Source: Sinosporangium album (GTDB lineage Bacteria > Actinomycetota > Actinomycetes > Streptosporangiales > Streptosporangiaceae). Taken from it: a DNA stretch of 64,000 bases. A model generated the notes under the pieces. The model did not search any database and had not been told where the DNA came from. It worked only from the letters and a program-made list of their open reading frames with translations. The stretch lies in assembly GCF_900100605.1 (NCBI RefSeq), contig NZ_FNCN01000003.1:1-64000 (forward strand). The letters run 5' to 3'. Within the stretch, counting starts at the first letter, position 1. Every line of letters starts with the position of its first letter. The translations under genes were made by a program, and so were the position numbers. This document shows positions 1 through 7,448 of this stretch, piece after piece.

Positions 1-2
1 AG

Positions 3-1331
3 TTGTCTGACGGACGCATTCTTCTCAAGAACGGGACAGTGGTCACGCTGGACCCCGAGCTTGGTGATATTTCGGGTGGGGACGTCCTCATCAACGACGG
101 GCGCATCGAGCAGGTCGGGCAGGAGATCAACGCTCCGGGCGCCGAGGTCGTGCGGGCGGACGGGATGATCGTCATGCCCGGCCTGATCGACACGCACCTG
201 CACATGTGGCAGCATCCGCTGCGGGGGCTCGGCCAGCACGTGTGGGGCTTCCCCGACTACAGCGCTCATGTGTTCAACCTGCGTGAGCGTTACGGCCCGC
301 AGGAGATGCACGACGCGACCTACACCTGCGGGCTGGACGCGCTGAACAACGGCACCACCACTGTGCTGGACTTCTGCCACAACGTTCTGACGGAGGAGCA
401 CGCGGAGGGGTCGCTGCGGGCGCACCGGGAGACCGGCCAGCGGGTGCTGTTCGCGTACGGCATGCTGGGCCGTGATGACCGCCTGGTCGAGGAGCGCCCG
501 AGCAGGCTCGCGCATGTGACCCGGCTCGCCGGCGAGCTCAACACCGACAAGACGAACCTGGTGCGCCTGGGTCTCGCCTTGACGACGCTGACCTATGCGT
601 CGATCGAGGACGTGCGGGCGGAGGTCGAGCACGCCAGAGGGCTCGGTCTGCAGATGACGATCCACCAGAACGTCCATGCCGAGGTCTTCCGCCTCCACGA
701 GGCCGGGCTGCTCAGCGGCGATCTGCTTCCGGTCCACTCCAACAACCTCACCGACGCCGAGATCGGGCTGCTGGCGTCGTGCGGGTGTGCGATCTCCTTC
801 ACCGCCGAAGGGGAGCACAGCGATGGTCATTCGATGAGCGTGATAGGCAGGGCCGACCGGGCCGGCGTGCTGCCGACGCTCGGTGTCGACGCGCCGTCGT
901 TCACCGACCCGGACATGTTCGCCCAGCTCCGGGCCACCTACAACATCATGCGGGCCACCGAGTCGCAGTGGGAGCGCCAGGAGGGGCGTTGGCCGGTGCG
1001 GCGCTACGAGGGGTCGCCGTACGTCACGTCGCGGCGGGTGCTGGAGTACGCCACCGTGAACGCGGCCAAGGCCATCGGTCTCGGTGACGACCTCGGTACG
1101 CTCACCCCGGGCAAGCAGGCCGACATCGTGATGCTCAACAGCGGCCTGTTCGGCATCGCCTCGGGGGATCCCGCCTACCACATCCTGCACTACAGCACGG
1201 CGCGCGATATCGACTCGGTGCTGGTCGCCGGGCGCTTCCGCAAGCGTGCGGGTCGGCTGCTCGACGTCGACTTCGACAAGCTGGCGGCCACGGCGGTGGG
1301 CCTGCGCAGCAGGATCATCGGCGACGCCTGA
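3..1331 (+). CDS. Amidohydrolase family protein (TRZ/ATZ-type metal-dependent hydrolase)
   Basis: This is a cytosolic metal-dependent hydrolase of the chlorohydrolase/cytosine-deaminase-like branch, which removes amino, chloro or related groups from heterocycles; the substrate cannot be read from sequence. The N-terminal beta-sandwich (residues 1-58) leads into DTHLHMWQH, with metal ligands H65 and H67. Later ligands are in TIHQNVHAE, PVHSNN and GVDAPS. The C-terminal AADIVML-like strand (KQADIVML) closes the composite domain. At 442 aa it has normal family length. The TTG at base 3 gives a family-like N-terminus (MSDGRILLKNG), but the window begins two bases earlier, so neither an RBS nor an upstream start can be assessed. 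A strong intrinsic terminator follows. Confidence 0.88.
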   Translation: MSDGRILLKNGTVVTLDPELGDISGGDVLINDGRIEQVGQEINAPGAEVVRADGMIVMPGLIDTHLHMWQHPLRGLGQHVWGFPDYSAHVFNLRERYGPQEMHDATYTCGLDALNNGTTTVLDFCHNVLTEEHAEGSLRAHRETGQRVLFAYGMLGRDDRLVEERPSRLAHVTRLAGELNTDKTNLVRLGLALTTLTYASIEDVRAEVEHARGLGLQMTIHQNVHAEVFRLHEAGLLSGDLLPVHSNNLTDAEIGLLASCGCAISFTAEGEHSDGHSMSVIGRADRAGVLPTLGVDAPSFTDPDMFAQLRATYNIMRATESQWERQEGRWPVRRYEGSPYVTSRRVLEYATVNAAKAIGLGDDLGTLTPGKQADIVMLNSGLFGIASGDPAYHILHYSTARDIDSVLVAGRFRKRAGRLLDVDFDKLAATAVGLRSRIIGDA

Positions 1332-1374
1332 CCGCTCGGTCCACGGCACCCCGGGGGTGACCGTGCGGCGAGAC

Positions 1375-1409
1375 ATCTCCCCCCGCCCCAGGCGGGGGGA
1401 GATCTTTTT
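1375..1409 (+). terminator. Intrinsic terminator after the amidohydrolase
   Basis: A perfect 13-bp stem (ATCTCCCCCCGCC with GGCGGGGGGAGAT) has a CCA loop and is followed by CTTTTT. The T-tract on the plus strand makes it a classical Rho-independent terminator, which is uncommon in such GC-rich DNA. Confidence 0.9.
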
Positions 1410-1458
1410 AGTAGGAAATATGGGAGGCAGGGCGTAGGCATGACAGGATCGTGCTGCG

Positions 1459-2016
1459 ATGTCTGCCACGCCGAGCTTCCGCCTCCTGCGCGCTGCGGTG
1501 TTCGCCGTGGCCTGCCTCGGGCTGGCGGTGCTCGCTCACCGGGTCGGCGAAGGCCGCGAGGTCGATGTCCGTACGGCTCTCGCGGGGCTGGCGCTGGCGT
1601 TCGCCGGGGCGTTCCCCCTGGCCGGCCGCGAGCGCGGCACCGCGGTGATCCTCCCTCTCCTCACCGCCGTGCAGGCCGGGCTGCACCTGCTGTTCGCCGC
1701 GGCCGAGCCCGCGGTGCACGGCCCGGGCCACGTGCACTCCGGTCTGACGGCGGACATCGGCATGCTCGTTGCGCACGGCTGGGCCGTACTTCTCACCGCG
1801 CTGTGGCTGGCCCGGGGCGAGGCGGTGCTGTGGGCGCTGCTGCGCCGCGCCGGCGTCCGGTTGAGCGTGTTCCTCCTGGCCTGGTGGTCGGTGCCGGAGC
1901 CGCTACCGCAGCGGGCTGTGGCCGCCCCGCCGGAGCCGCGGCTCCTGCGGTCGGCGGTGCTGTGCTCGGCGGTCGGGTTGCGCGGTCCGCCGCGGGTGGT
2001 CTTTGCCGCGCTGTGA
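1459..2016 (+). CDS. Small integral membrane protein, His-containing
   Basis: This 185-aa protein has about four to five hydrophobic segments (roughly residues 8-26, 38-56, 61-80, 98-119 and 128-145) and a proline-rich, less hydrophobic tail. A His-rich loop (HGPGHVHS, about residues 89-96) precedes the fourth segment, followed by a further His in LVAHGW. Similar four-helix actinobacterial proteins often sit near copper-handling genes; that is a family impression and no copper gene is adjacent here. The ATG at 1459 has only a weak upstream AGGA. The function is unknown. It appears to be a monocistronic plus-strand gene between two hairpins. Confidence 0.7.
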   Translation: MSATPSFRLLRAAVFAVACLGLAVLAHRVGEGREVDVRTALAGLALAFAGAFPLAGRERGTAVILPLLTAVQAGLHLLFAAAEPAVHGPGHVHSGLTADIGMLVAHGWAVLLTALWLARGEAVLWALLRRAGVRLSVFLLAWWSVPEPLPQRAVAAPPEPRLLRSAVLCSAVGLRGPPRVVFAAL

Positions 2017-2109
2017 TCTGCCGACGCCACGGGTCCGCTCGCGCGGTCATCGTGGCCGACGTGTCCATCCGCATGTGAGAAACCCGGATGGAACGCCGGG
2101 ATGAAAGGC

Positions 2110-2134
2110 CGGACACGGCCTGAAGCCGTGTCCG
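2110..2134. terminator. GC-rich hairpin without T-tract
   Basis: The arms CGGACACGGC and GCCGTGTCCG are separated by five bases and lie about 90 bp beyond the membrane-protein gene. The stem is perfect and has no T run, the usual actinobacterial terminator style. Confidence 0.5.
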
Positions 2135-2377
2135 CGTCGCCGCGTTCTCGACGCTGTCTTCTAGGCGTTTCCCGCCCTTCCAGCGTCTTCGGCGCGTTCC
2201 CCAGCGTTCCCACGCGTTCTCTGTACTCATGTGGTCGACGCGCACGCTGAGCGACGCGGCTTCCCCAGCCGCAGGACACGGCCGGCACGCACGCCTGTCC
2301 GCACCCCCCTATCGAAAAGGGTGTTCTCCGCATGAACGGATTCCCTTGGAAGACCGTCGCCGCCGACGCGGACGGTC
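2135..2377. other. Non-coding spacer with GCGTTC-like repeats
   Basis: No convincing gene is present. Between about 2140 and 2222 the sequence repeats variants of GCGTT(C)CC about seven times at irregular 10-20 base spacing. At 2351-2378 an 8-bp inverted repeat (AGACCGTC with GACGGTCT) may end the convergent MFS transcript. Confidence 0.4.
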
Positions 2378-3586
2378 TCACGCGGGCTTCGGCCTCGTGA
2401 GCCTCGACAGGCCGAAGGCCGCGACAGCCGCTGCCGCCGCGAACTCGGCGGCGACCAGCACCCAGCCCCATTCGTATCCCACCGACTCGACCAGCAGGCC
2501 GAACAGCGGCGGGCCGACGGCGAAACCGGCGAAGAAACCCGAGGAGATCCGGCCGGAGTCACGTCCCGCCCGGCTCGGATGCGCATGCCGTACGACCGCG
2601 ACCATGGTGACGGCGTTCGCGGCGACGCCGAAGGCGCCGATCCCGGCCGCGCCCACCCACGCGAGAGGCGTGAACCATGCCGAGGAGGCGAGCAGCAGGC
2701 CCGCCGTACAGGCGGCGATCCCGAGCGGGATGAGCAGCGACTCGGCGCGCTCCCTGCGCCCGGCGGCCGAGGACCACCCGATGCGCCCGGCGAAGCCGGC
2801 CGTACCCAGGACGGCGACGAGCCAGGCGGCCACGACCGGCCCAAGGCCGAGCCGCTGGGTGCCGAACAGCGTCAGGTATGTGTTCACCGAGGAGATCCCC
2901 GCCCCGAGCATCAGCGAGAAGGCCGCCAGCACGGCGACGCCCGGGGTCTTCGCGCCCTGCGCCTGCGAGGGCGCGGCGGGGTCCACCCGCGGGGCGTACG
3001 GCAGAGCCCGCCACGCCCACACCGCGATCAGCAGGGAGATCCCGGCGGCCGTCCACACCGCGCCGCGCCAGCCGGTCCACGCGGCCAGTGCGGCGAGCGG
3101 CAGGCCGGCGGCGATCGTGCCGACCTGCACGCCGGACTGCTTCCAGCCGGTGACCGCGCCGCGGCGGGCCGGTTCGACCTGCGCGAGGATGATCTTGTTG
3201 GTGGCCGGGTTGGCGAGTGACTGGGGCAGTCCGCCCAGCGTCACCGCGATCAGGAGCGTCACGGCCCCCGCGGACGAGCCGATGAGGGCCAGGGCGACGG
3301 CGGTCAGTACGAACAGCGCGATCAGGCAGCGGCGGGCGCCGAACCGGTCCACCCACGTGCCCGCACCGAGTGAGAACAGCGATGCGGCGCCGAAGCCGAA
3401 GGTCGCGGTGAGGCCCAGCACCGTGGGTGAGATCCCCGCATCGGCCATCAGACGGGGGCTGAGCGTCCCGACCAGGAAAAGCTGGAGCATCGAGACGGCC
3501 ATGCTGATCGTGAGCAGGGCCGTCAGGGTGCGCTCCCCGATCAGAGGCTTGGCCGAGGCCGGATAAACCGGCTCTTCAGTTCGCAT
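2378..3586 (-). CDS. MFS transporter (major facilitator superfamily)
   Basis: This is a 402-aa inner-membrane carrier with about 12 hydrophobic helices arranged as 6+6 around a hydrophilic loop near residues 200-215 (RVDPAAPSQAQGAK). The loop between helices 2 and 3 carries the MFS-A-like signature GTWVDRFGARR (about residues 76-86). Overall it resembles the CynX/NimT-like drug or anion branch, but the substrate is not predictable. The ATG at 3586 is preceded by GGGGGA five bases upstream. It is divergent from the ECF sigma gene at 3625 with only 38 bp between starts, so the two promoters overlap and co-regulation is plausible. Confidence 0.9.
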   Translation of the reverse strand: MRTEEPVYPASAKPLIGERTLTALLTISMAVSMLQLFLVGTLSPRLMADAGISPTVLGLTATFGFGAASLFSLGAGTWVDRFGARRCLIALFVLTAVALALIGSSAGAVTLLIAVTLGGLPQSLANPATNKIILAQVEPARRGAVTGWKQSGVQVGTIAAGLPLAALAAWTGWRGAVWTAAGISLLIAVWAWRALPYAPRVDPAAPSQAQGAKTPGVAVLAAFSLMLGAGISSVNTYLTLFGTQRLGLGPVVAAWLVAVLGTAGFAGRIGWSSAAGRRERAESLLIPLGIAACTAGLLLASSAWFTPLAWVGAAGIGAFGVAANAVTMVAVVRHAHPSRAGRDSGRISSGFFAGFAVGPPLFGLLVESVGYEWGWVLVAAEFAAAAAVAAFGLSRLTRPKPA

Positions 3587-3624
3587 CGAGGTCCCCCAAA
3601 CACGCTTGCGAGGAGTGTCCGTTC

Positions 3625-4221
3625 ATGAGCACCGCCGTATGCGACAGGCTCACTGGAAAAAACATCGGAAACCTCGACGATCAGTATCTTACGGTTCTCG
3701 CTCTGGCCGCCCGCGACGGGGATCCCGAGCGGGTGGAGGCGTTCACCAGGGCCGTTTACATGGATGTGTTGAGGTTTGTCGCCTATCTGGGTGGGGCCCA
3801 GACGGCCGAGGATCTCACCCAGGAGACATTCGCCCGGATGCTGAGCAGCCTGCCCAGGTTCGCCGGGCGTTCCTCGGCCCGCACCTGGCTGCTCTCCATC
3901 GCACGGCGGGTCGTCGTCGACAGGTTCCGTCACGCCGCCGCCCGGCCGGCCGTCGCCGACCTGTTCGACTGGGAGTCGGCCGTCGAGCGGACCGGGTCGC
4001 GCGGGTGGATCGGCGAAGAGGAAGGCGTGGTCTTGGCCGACCTGCTCGCCAGGGTCCCCGCCGAGCAGCGTAGGGCGTTCGTGCTGACCCAGGTGGCGGG
4101 GCTGCCCTACGCCGAGGCGGCCCGGATGATCGGCTGCCCGGTCGGCACCGTCCGCTCCCGGGTGGCCCGCGCCCGCCGCCACCTCATCGAGTCCCTGCAC
4201 GCGGCCGAACGGCAGGGCTAG
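3625..4221 (+). CDS. ECF RNA polymerase sigma factor (SigC-like)
   Basis: This 198-aa extracytoplasmic-function sigma factor directs RNA polymerase to alternative promoters. Region 2 lies around residues 40-100, with DLTQETFARML (2.1/2.2) and RTWLLSIARRVVVDRFR (2.3/2.4). Region 4 lies around residues 130-190, with EQRRAFVLTQVAGLPYAEAARMIGCPVGTVRSR split over the conserved helix-turn-helix. No C-terminal extension is present and no anti-sigma gene adjoins it. The ATG at 3625 has GAGGAG nine bases upstream. It is divergent from the MFS transporter. A perfect hairpin lies just downstream, between it and the convergent nuclease gene. Confidence 0.93.
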   Translation: MSTAVCDRLTGKNIGNLDDQYLTVLALAARDGDPERVEAFTRAVYMDVLRFVAYLGGAQTAEDLTQETFARMLSSLPRFAGRSSARTWLLSIARRVVVDRFRHAAARPAVADLFDWESAVERTGSRGWIGEEEGVVLADLLARVPAEQRRAFVLTQVAGLPYAEAARMIGCPVGTVRSRVARARRHLIESLHAAERQG

Positions 4222-4228
4222 CGGACGC

Positions 4229-4269
4229 GTCCGTACGGCGGGCCGCCACCGGCCGCCTGCCGTACGGAC
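4229..4269. terminator. Bidirectional terminator hairpin
   Basis: The arms GTCCGTACGGC and GCCGTACGGAC form a perfect 11-bp stem, extended inside by GGCGG/CCGCC pairing. It sits between the convergent sigma-factor gene (stop 4221) and nuclease gene (stop 4304). There is no T-tract. Confidence 0.7.
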
Positions 4270-4303
4270 GGAGGTGCTCCTGGGGGCGGTGTTCCCGGGG
4301 ACG

Positions 4304-6082
4304 TCAGAACGGTGGGATGTCGTCCTCGGGGGTCTCGGTGAGGGAGGCGACGATGGCGCTCGCGCGCCCGCCCCCCGCCGGGGCGGCCTTGACGATCTCC
4401 CCGGTGCGCGAATCGATCACGAGACCGTCCACGACGATATGCGGGGAGTCGCCGGAGTCGTCGGCGCTGTCGCACCACCGCGAGACCGGGCAGATGCGGC
4501 ACCACGGGCCGGGCTTCGGCGCGAAGGCCGTGTCATGGTGCCACTCGGCGGCCAGCCGCGAGACGACGGCGCGGGCCGCGCCGACGACACCTGGATCGCC
4601 GGCGTCAAGGGTGATCACCTCGGCCTGCTCGGGCGAGAGCTGTTCGAGCTCGACCAGGCCCGCCCCGGGGCCGAACGCCCCATCGGCGACCAGGCAGACC
4701 GCGAGGGCGAGCTGCGGCACGAGATCGAAGGCGTTGTCCGCCGTGATGCCGCGGGAGGCGGCGACGCTCTTCTGCTCGCGGTAGACGAGGCGGCCGTCGA
4801 CGCGGCGCAGCAGGTCGGGGTGGGCGAGCACGACGACATCGGCCGACGGGTCGTAGACGGCGGTCTTCGGCTCGGGCCGCACGTCGGTGACCAGGCCGGG
4901 GCCGTGCAGCGGGCACACCTCCACGTGCCGCAGGAGGTACGGCCTGGCCTCGCGGTAGTCGGCCCGGCTCACCAGCGGAGCGGCCAAGCCCAGGTCGGGC
5001 GCGTCGTGGGGCGGCAGGTCGCCGACCGAGCAGGGGCGGGCGGGGAGACGGCCGTGGGCGGCCTCCAGCCACTGATGCACGGCCAGGCCGCGGCGCGTCG
5101 CCTGGTTGCCGGAGTCGTCCCACGGCAGCCAGAGCTCATGCATCTGCGCCTGCGCCGGGCAGATCTGGTAGCGCCTGGCCGTCGTCATCGACCACGTGCG
5201 GCGGTGCGTGCCCCGGTCGGGCAGCCCCAGCAGCCCCGGCAGGTGCGGGAGGTCGTCGCAGGAGTCGCGCAGCTTGCACTCCGCGCAGTCGTGCCCCGGA
5301 GCCCTGCCGGCGCCCGCGAGCAGGCCCGCCGCCACGGGGCGGACGGTGGCGAGGTAGGAGCGCTTGATCTCCTCCGGGGCGAGGTCGACGAGCAGCTTGG
5401 CGCCGCCGTCGGTGAGACCCATCTCCACCACGCGGACCCGCCCCGCCCGCGGCGACTCGTGGCGCACAGGGACGGGGATCTCGCGGTAGACGTCGCGCGG
5501 GTTGACGGCCTGCCCGCCGGTCGCCGCCACGTAGGCCATGGCGACGGTCGCCGCCCCGTCGGGGGCGCCGACGGGGCGGCGGGTGCGCATGCGCCGGAAC
5601 TCCACGACGTGGCCGTCGGGCGAGCCGTACCACCTACCCCAAGCCGTCATGGCGCGCAGCTCGGTGGGGGAGGTGATCTGCACGATGCGGGGGCTGCGTT
5701 CGGGACGCAGATCCACCCCGTCGCGCGCGAGTTCGGCCGCGAGGGACTCGGAAGTCTCGACGTAGGTGCGGCAGGCGTGGCGTATCCAGCGCGCCGCGCC
5801 GGGGTGGACGGGGGAGCGGTTCTCCGCGAGGGCCTGTGCCACCGCCGCGTCGACGTCGGCCTCCTCGAACTCGACGGCGTCGAGAGCCGCCATCACAAGC
5901 CCCAGGGGGAACGCGTCATAGGGCGCGTATCGCCGCCGCTCGTAGGCGCGGCGGCGGACCTCCGGCCTGGCCTTGACCGCGACGAACTCGCGGCAGTCGC
6001 CTTCGCGGCGGTCGAGCATGCTCGCCGACAGTCGGATGATGTCGGGGTTTCCGGTGAGTTCGGACCGGATGGTCCAGCTCAT
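4304..6082 (-). CDS. PD-(D/E)XK nuclease family protein with two Cys clusters
   Basis: This 592-aa protein is probably a RecB/Cas4-like nuclease. In its C-terminal half, HQWLEAAHG (helix His), then DVVVLAHPDLL (metal Asp) and YREQKS (ExK) follow the order of a PD-(D/E)XK core. The end carries CRICPVSRWC, a C-x2-C-x5-C set that could pair with an earlier Cys (YQICPA) to hold an Fe-S cluster, as in AddB or Cas4. The N-terminal half ends with a similar set (CAECKLRDSC), suggesting a duplicated, perhaps degenerate, nuclease module. I chose the ATG at 6082 (GGGAGGGG four bases upstream) over a longer frame to 6187. It follows two small genes on the same strand. The biological role is unknown; a phage-defence or DNA-repair role is inference. 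Confidence 0.8.
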   Translation of the reverse strand: MSWTIRSELTGNPDIIRLSASMLDRREGDCREFVAVKARPEVRRRAYERRRYAPYDAFPLGLVMAALDAVEFEEADVDAAVAQALAENRSPVHPGAARWIRHACRTYVETSESLAAELARDGVDLRPERSPRIVQITSPTELRAMTAWGRWYGSPDGHVVEFRRMRTRRPVGAPDGAATVAMAYVAATGGQAVNPRDVYREIPVPVRHESPRAGRVRVVEMGLTDGGAKLLVDLAPEEIKRSYLATVRPVAAGLLAGAGRAPGHDCAECKLRDSCDDLPHLPGLLGLPDRGTHRRTWSMTTARRYQICPAQAQMHELWLPWDDSGNQATRRGLAVHQWLEAAHGRLPARPCSVGDLPPHDAPDLGLAAPLVSRADYREARPYLLRHVEVCPLHGPGLVTDVRPEPKTAVYDPSADVVVLAHPDLLRRVDGRLVYREQKSVAASRGITADNAFDLVPQLALAVCLVADGAFGPGAGLVELEQLSPEQAEVITLDAGDPGVVGAARAVVSRLAAEWHHDTAFAPKPGPWCRICPVSRWCDSADDSGDSPHIVVDGLVIDSRTGEIVKAAPAGGGRASAIVASLTETPEDDIPPF

Positions 6083-6214
6083 AGCCCCTCCCGGTGCCTG
6101 TTTCCGCGCTGCGACCCCTAGATTAGAAGATCGTCGGGCCGCCTGGGAACGCCTCGCTCGGCTCGCAGGCCCTTTCACCGGTGGCATGACCCGAGTCGTC
6201 CGTACGGCGACCGC

Positions 6215-6418
6215 TCAGCGGGTGTCCTGCGCCCACAGGTGTGTGCAGGAGGGGCACTGGAGGTGCACGACGTGCCCCTGGTTGGCGAGTAGATAGCGCC
6301 AGTGGACCGGGCAGTTGCGGCGGGCCAGGCAGTCGGCGCAGTCGTGCCCGTCGTGGCAGCTCGGGCAGGCCAGCCACGCGCGGCGGCCCAGGTCGGCGTG
6401 CGGGTCGATCGGCATCAT
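6215..6418 (-). CDS. Small Cys-rich (zinc-ribbon-like) protein
   Basis: This 67-aa protein has three Cys pairs or clusters: CPSCHDGHDCADC near residues 18-30, a Cys at about 36 (RRNCPVHW), and CPSC near residues 55-58. The spacing suggests one or two structural zinc sites. The start ATG at 6418 overlaps the TGA of the upstream gene (ATGA), so translation is probably coupled. It lies between the DUF6400-like gene and the nuclease gene, which starts 132 bp downstream, so the three may form one transcription unit. I do not recognise a named family for it; a nucleic-acid-binding accessory role is possible. Confidence 0.75.
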   Translation of the reverse strand: MMPIDPHADLGRRAWLACPSCHDGHDCADCLARRNCPVHWRYLLANQGHVVHLQCPSCTHLWAQDTR

Positions 6419-6636
6419 GGGGCCGGCTCCCGGCGCGGCAGCACCCCGGCCTCCACCAGCATGTCGTAGGTCGCCCGCTGGTCGGCGTCGAGTCCGGAGT
6501 ACAGCAGGTTGTATGCCTCCTCCTCGGCCCGGAGCGTGGCGATCGGGTCCCAGTCCGGTCCCATCGCGGCCATCACCGCGGCGCGGCGGCGGGTCTCGTC
6601 GAGGGTGAGGTCGTGTTCGAAGAGGATGTGGTTCAC
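6415..6636 (-). CDS. DUF6400-like small protein
   Basis: This 73-aa, mainly helical acidic protein contains TRRRAAVMAAMGPDWDP and AEEEAYNLLYSGLDADQ, which match my memory of the actinobacterial DUF6400 family (function unknown). The frame is open back to 6732, but the extension is Pro/Arg-rich and unlike coding sequence, so I place the start at the GTG at 6636. It is the first gene of the minus-strand unit that continues with the zinc-ribbon protein (4-bp overlap) and the PD-(D/E)XK nuclease. Confidence 0.7.
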   Translation of the reverse strand: MNHILFEHDLTLDETRRRAAVMAAMGPDWDPIATLRAEEEAYNLLYSGLDADQRATYDMLVEAGVLPRREPAP

Positions 6637-6854
6637 GGCTGTCGGCTCTCGGGGTGGGGGATCCGGTGGGGAACTCCTGGGGCGTGGGGCTCCGGGCTGA
6701 GGGCTCCGGATGGGGGGAGCTTTGTGCTGCATATACCTTATGTCGGCTTTCGTGGGACGGCCAGGTGACCCCGCTCACATCCTCGAGAACTTAAACCTGG
6801 CCTTACGGCAAGACATCCGTGACGTGTCCCTACGGAAAGGCCGGTCTTCATGTC

Positions 6855-7448
6855 ATGGTGCCCATGATGAGCGCATCGCCAGATGTCCGGATACGTGATA
6901 GCGATCTCGTCCAGGAATCCCTCACCCGGCCCGAGGCGTTCGCCGAGCTCTTCGACCAGTACGCCGGGATGCTCTACCGCTACGTCTCCAAACGCATCGG
7001 CCCCGACACCGCCGAGGACATCGTCGGCGAGACCTTCCTGATCGCCTTCTCCCGCCGCAGCCGCTACGACCAGACATACGGCGACGCACGCCCATGGCTG
7101 TTCGGCATCACCACCAAACTGATCTCCCGTCACTACCGCGCCGAGGCGGCACGCTACCGGGCGCTGCTCCGCTCACCCGTGGAGCCGTTCATGGAGAACC
7201 CGGCCGAGCGCGTGGTGGCCGAGGTGGCGGCGCAAGCCGTACGGCCTGCCCTGGCCGGCGCGCTCGCCGCCCTGCCGAGGCGCGACCGCGACGTGCTGCT
7301 GCTGATCGCCTGGGGCGATCTCACCTACGAGGAGACGGCGCGAAGCCTCGGCATCCCCGTGGGAACCGTACGATCCCGCCTCAACCGCGCCCGGCGGACG
7401 CTACGGAAAGCCCTCGGTGACGACCACCCCTTGCGAGAGGAGACGTGA
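6855..7448 (+). CDS. ECF RNA polymerase sigma factor
   Basis: This is a sigma-70 family ECF factor of about 197 aa. Region 2 includes FAELFDQYAGMLYRYV, DTAEDIVGETFLIAF and ARPWLFGITTKLISRH. Region 4 includes LPRRDRDVLLLIAWGDLTYEE and SLGIPVGTVRSRLNRARR. It resembles the group usually paired with a membrane anti-sigma or CU044_5270-type protein. The start is uncertain: the frame is open from a GTG at 6819, and in-frame ATGs occur at 6855, 6864 and 6867; none has a well-spaced RBS. Its TGA overlaps the GTG of the LCP-domain gene (GTGA), implying translational coupling and a functional pair. Confidence 0.9.
   Translation: MVPMMSASPDVRIRDSDLVQESLTRPEAFAELFDQYAGMLYRYVSKRIGPDTAEDIVGETFLIAFSRRSRYDQTYGDARPWLFGITTKLISRHYRAEAARYRALLRSPVEPFMENPAERVVAEVAAQAVRPALAGALAALPRRDRDVLLLIAWGDLTYEETARSLGIPVGTVRSRLNRARRTLRKALGDDHPLREET

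Noticed and set aside
2229-3566. Long plus-strand frame antisense to the MFS gene
   Set aside because: It mirrors the MFS codons, is Pro/Ala/Arg-rich and has no domain; a shadow of high-GC third positions.
4274-6121. 615-codon plus-strand frame opposite the PD-(D/E)XK gene
   Set aside because: Composition is Gly/Arg/His-rich without any motif, whereas the minus frame shows ordered nuclease and Cys motifs and a good RBS.
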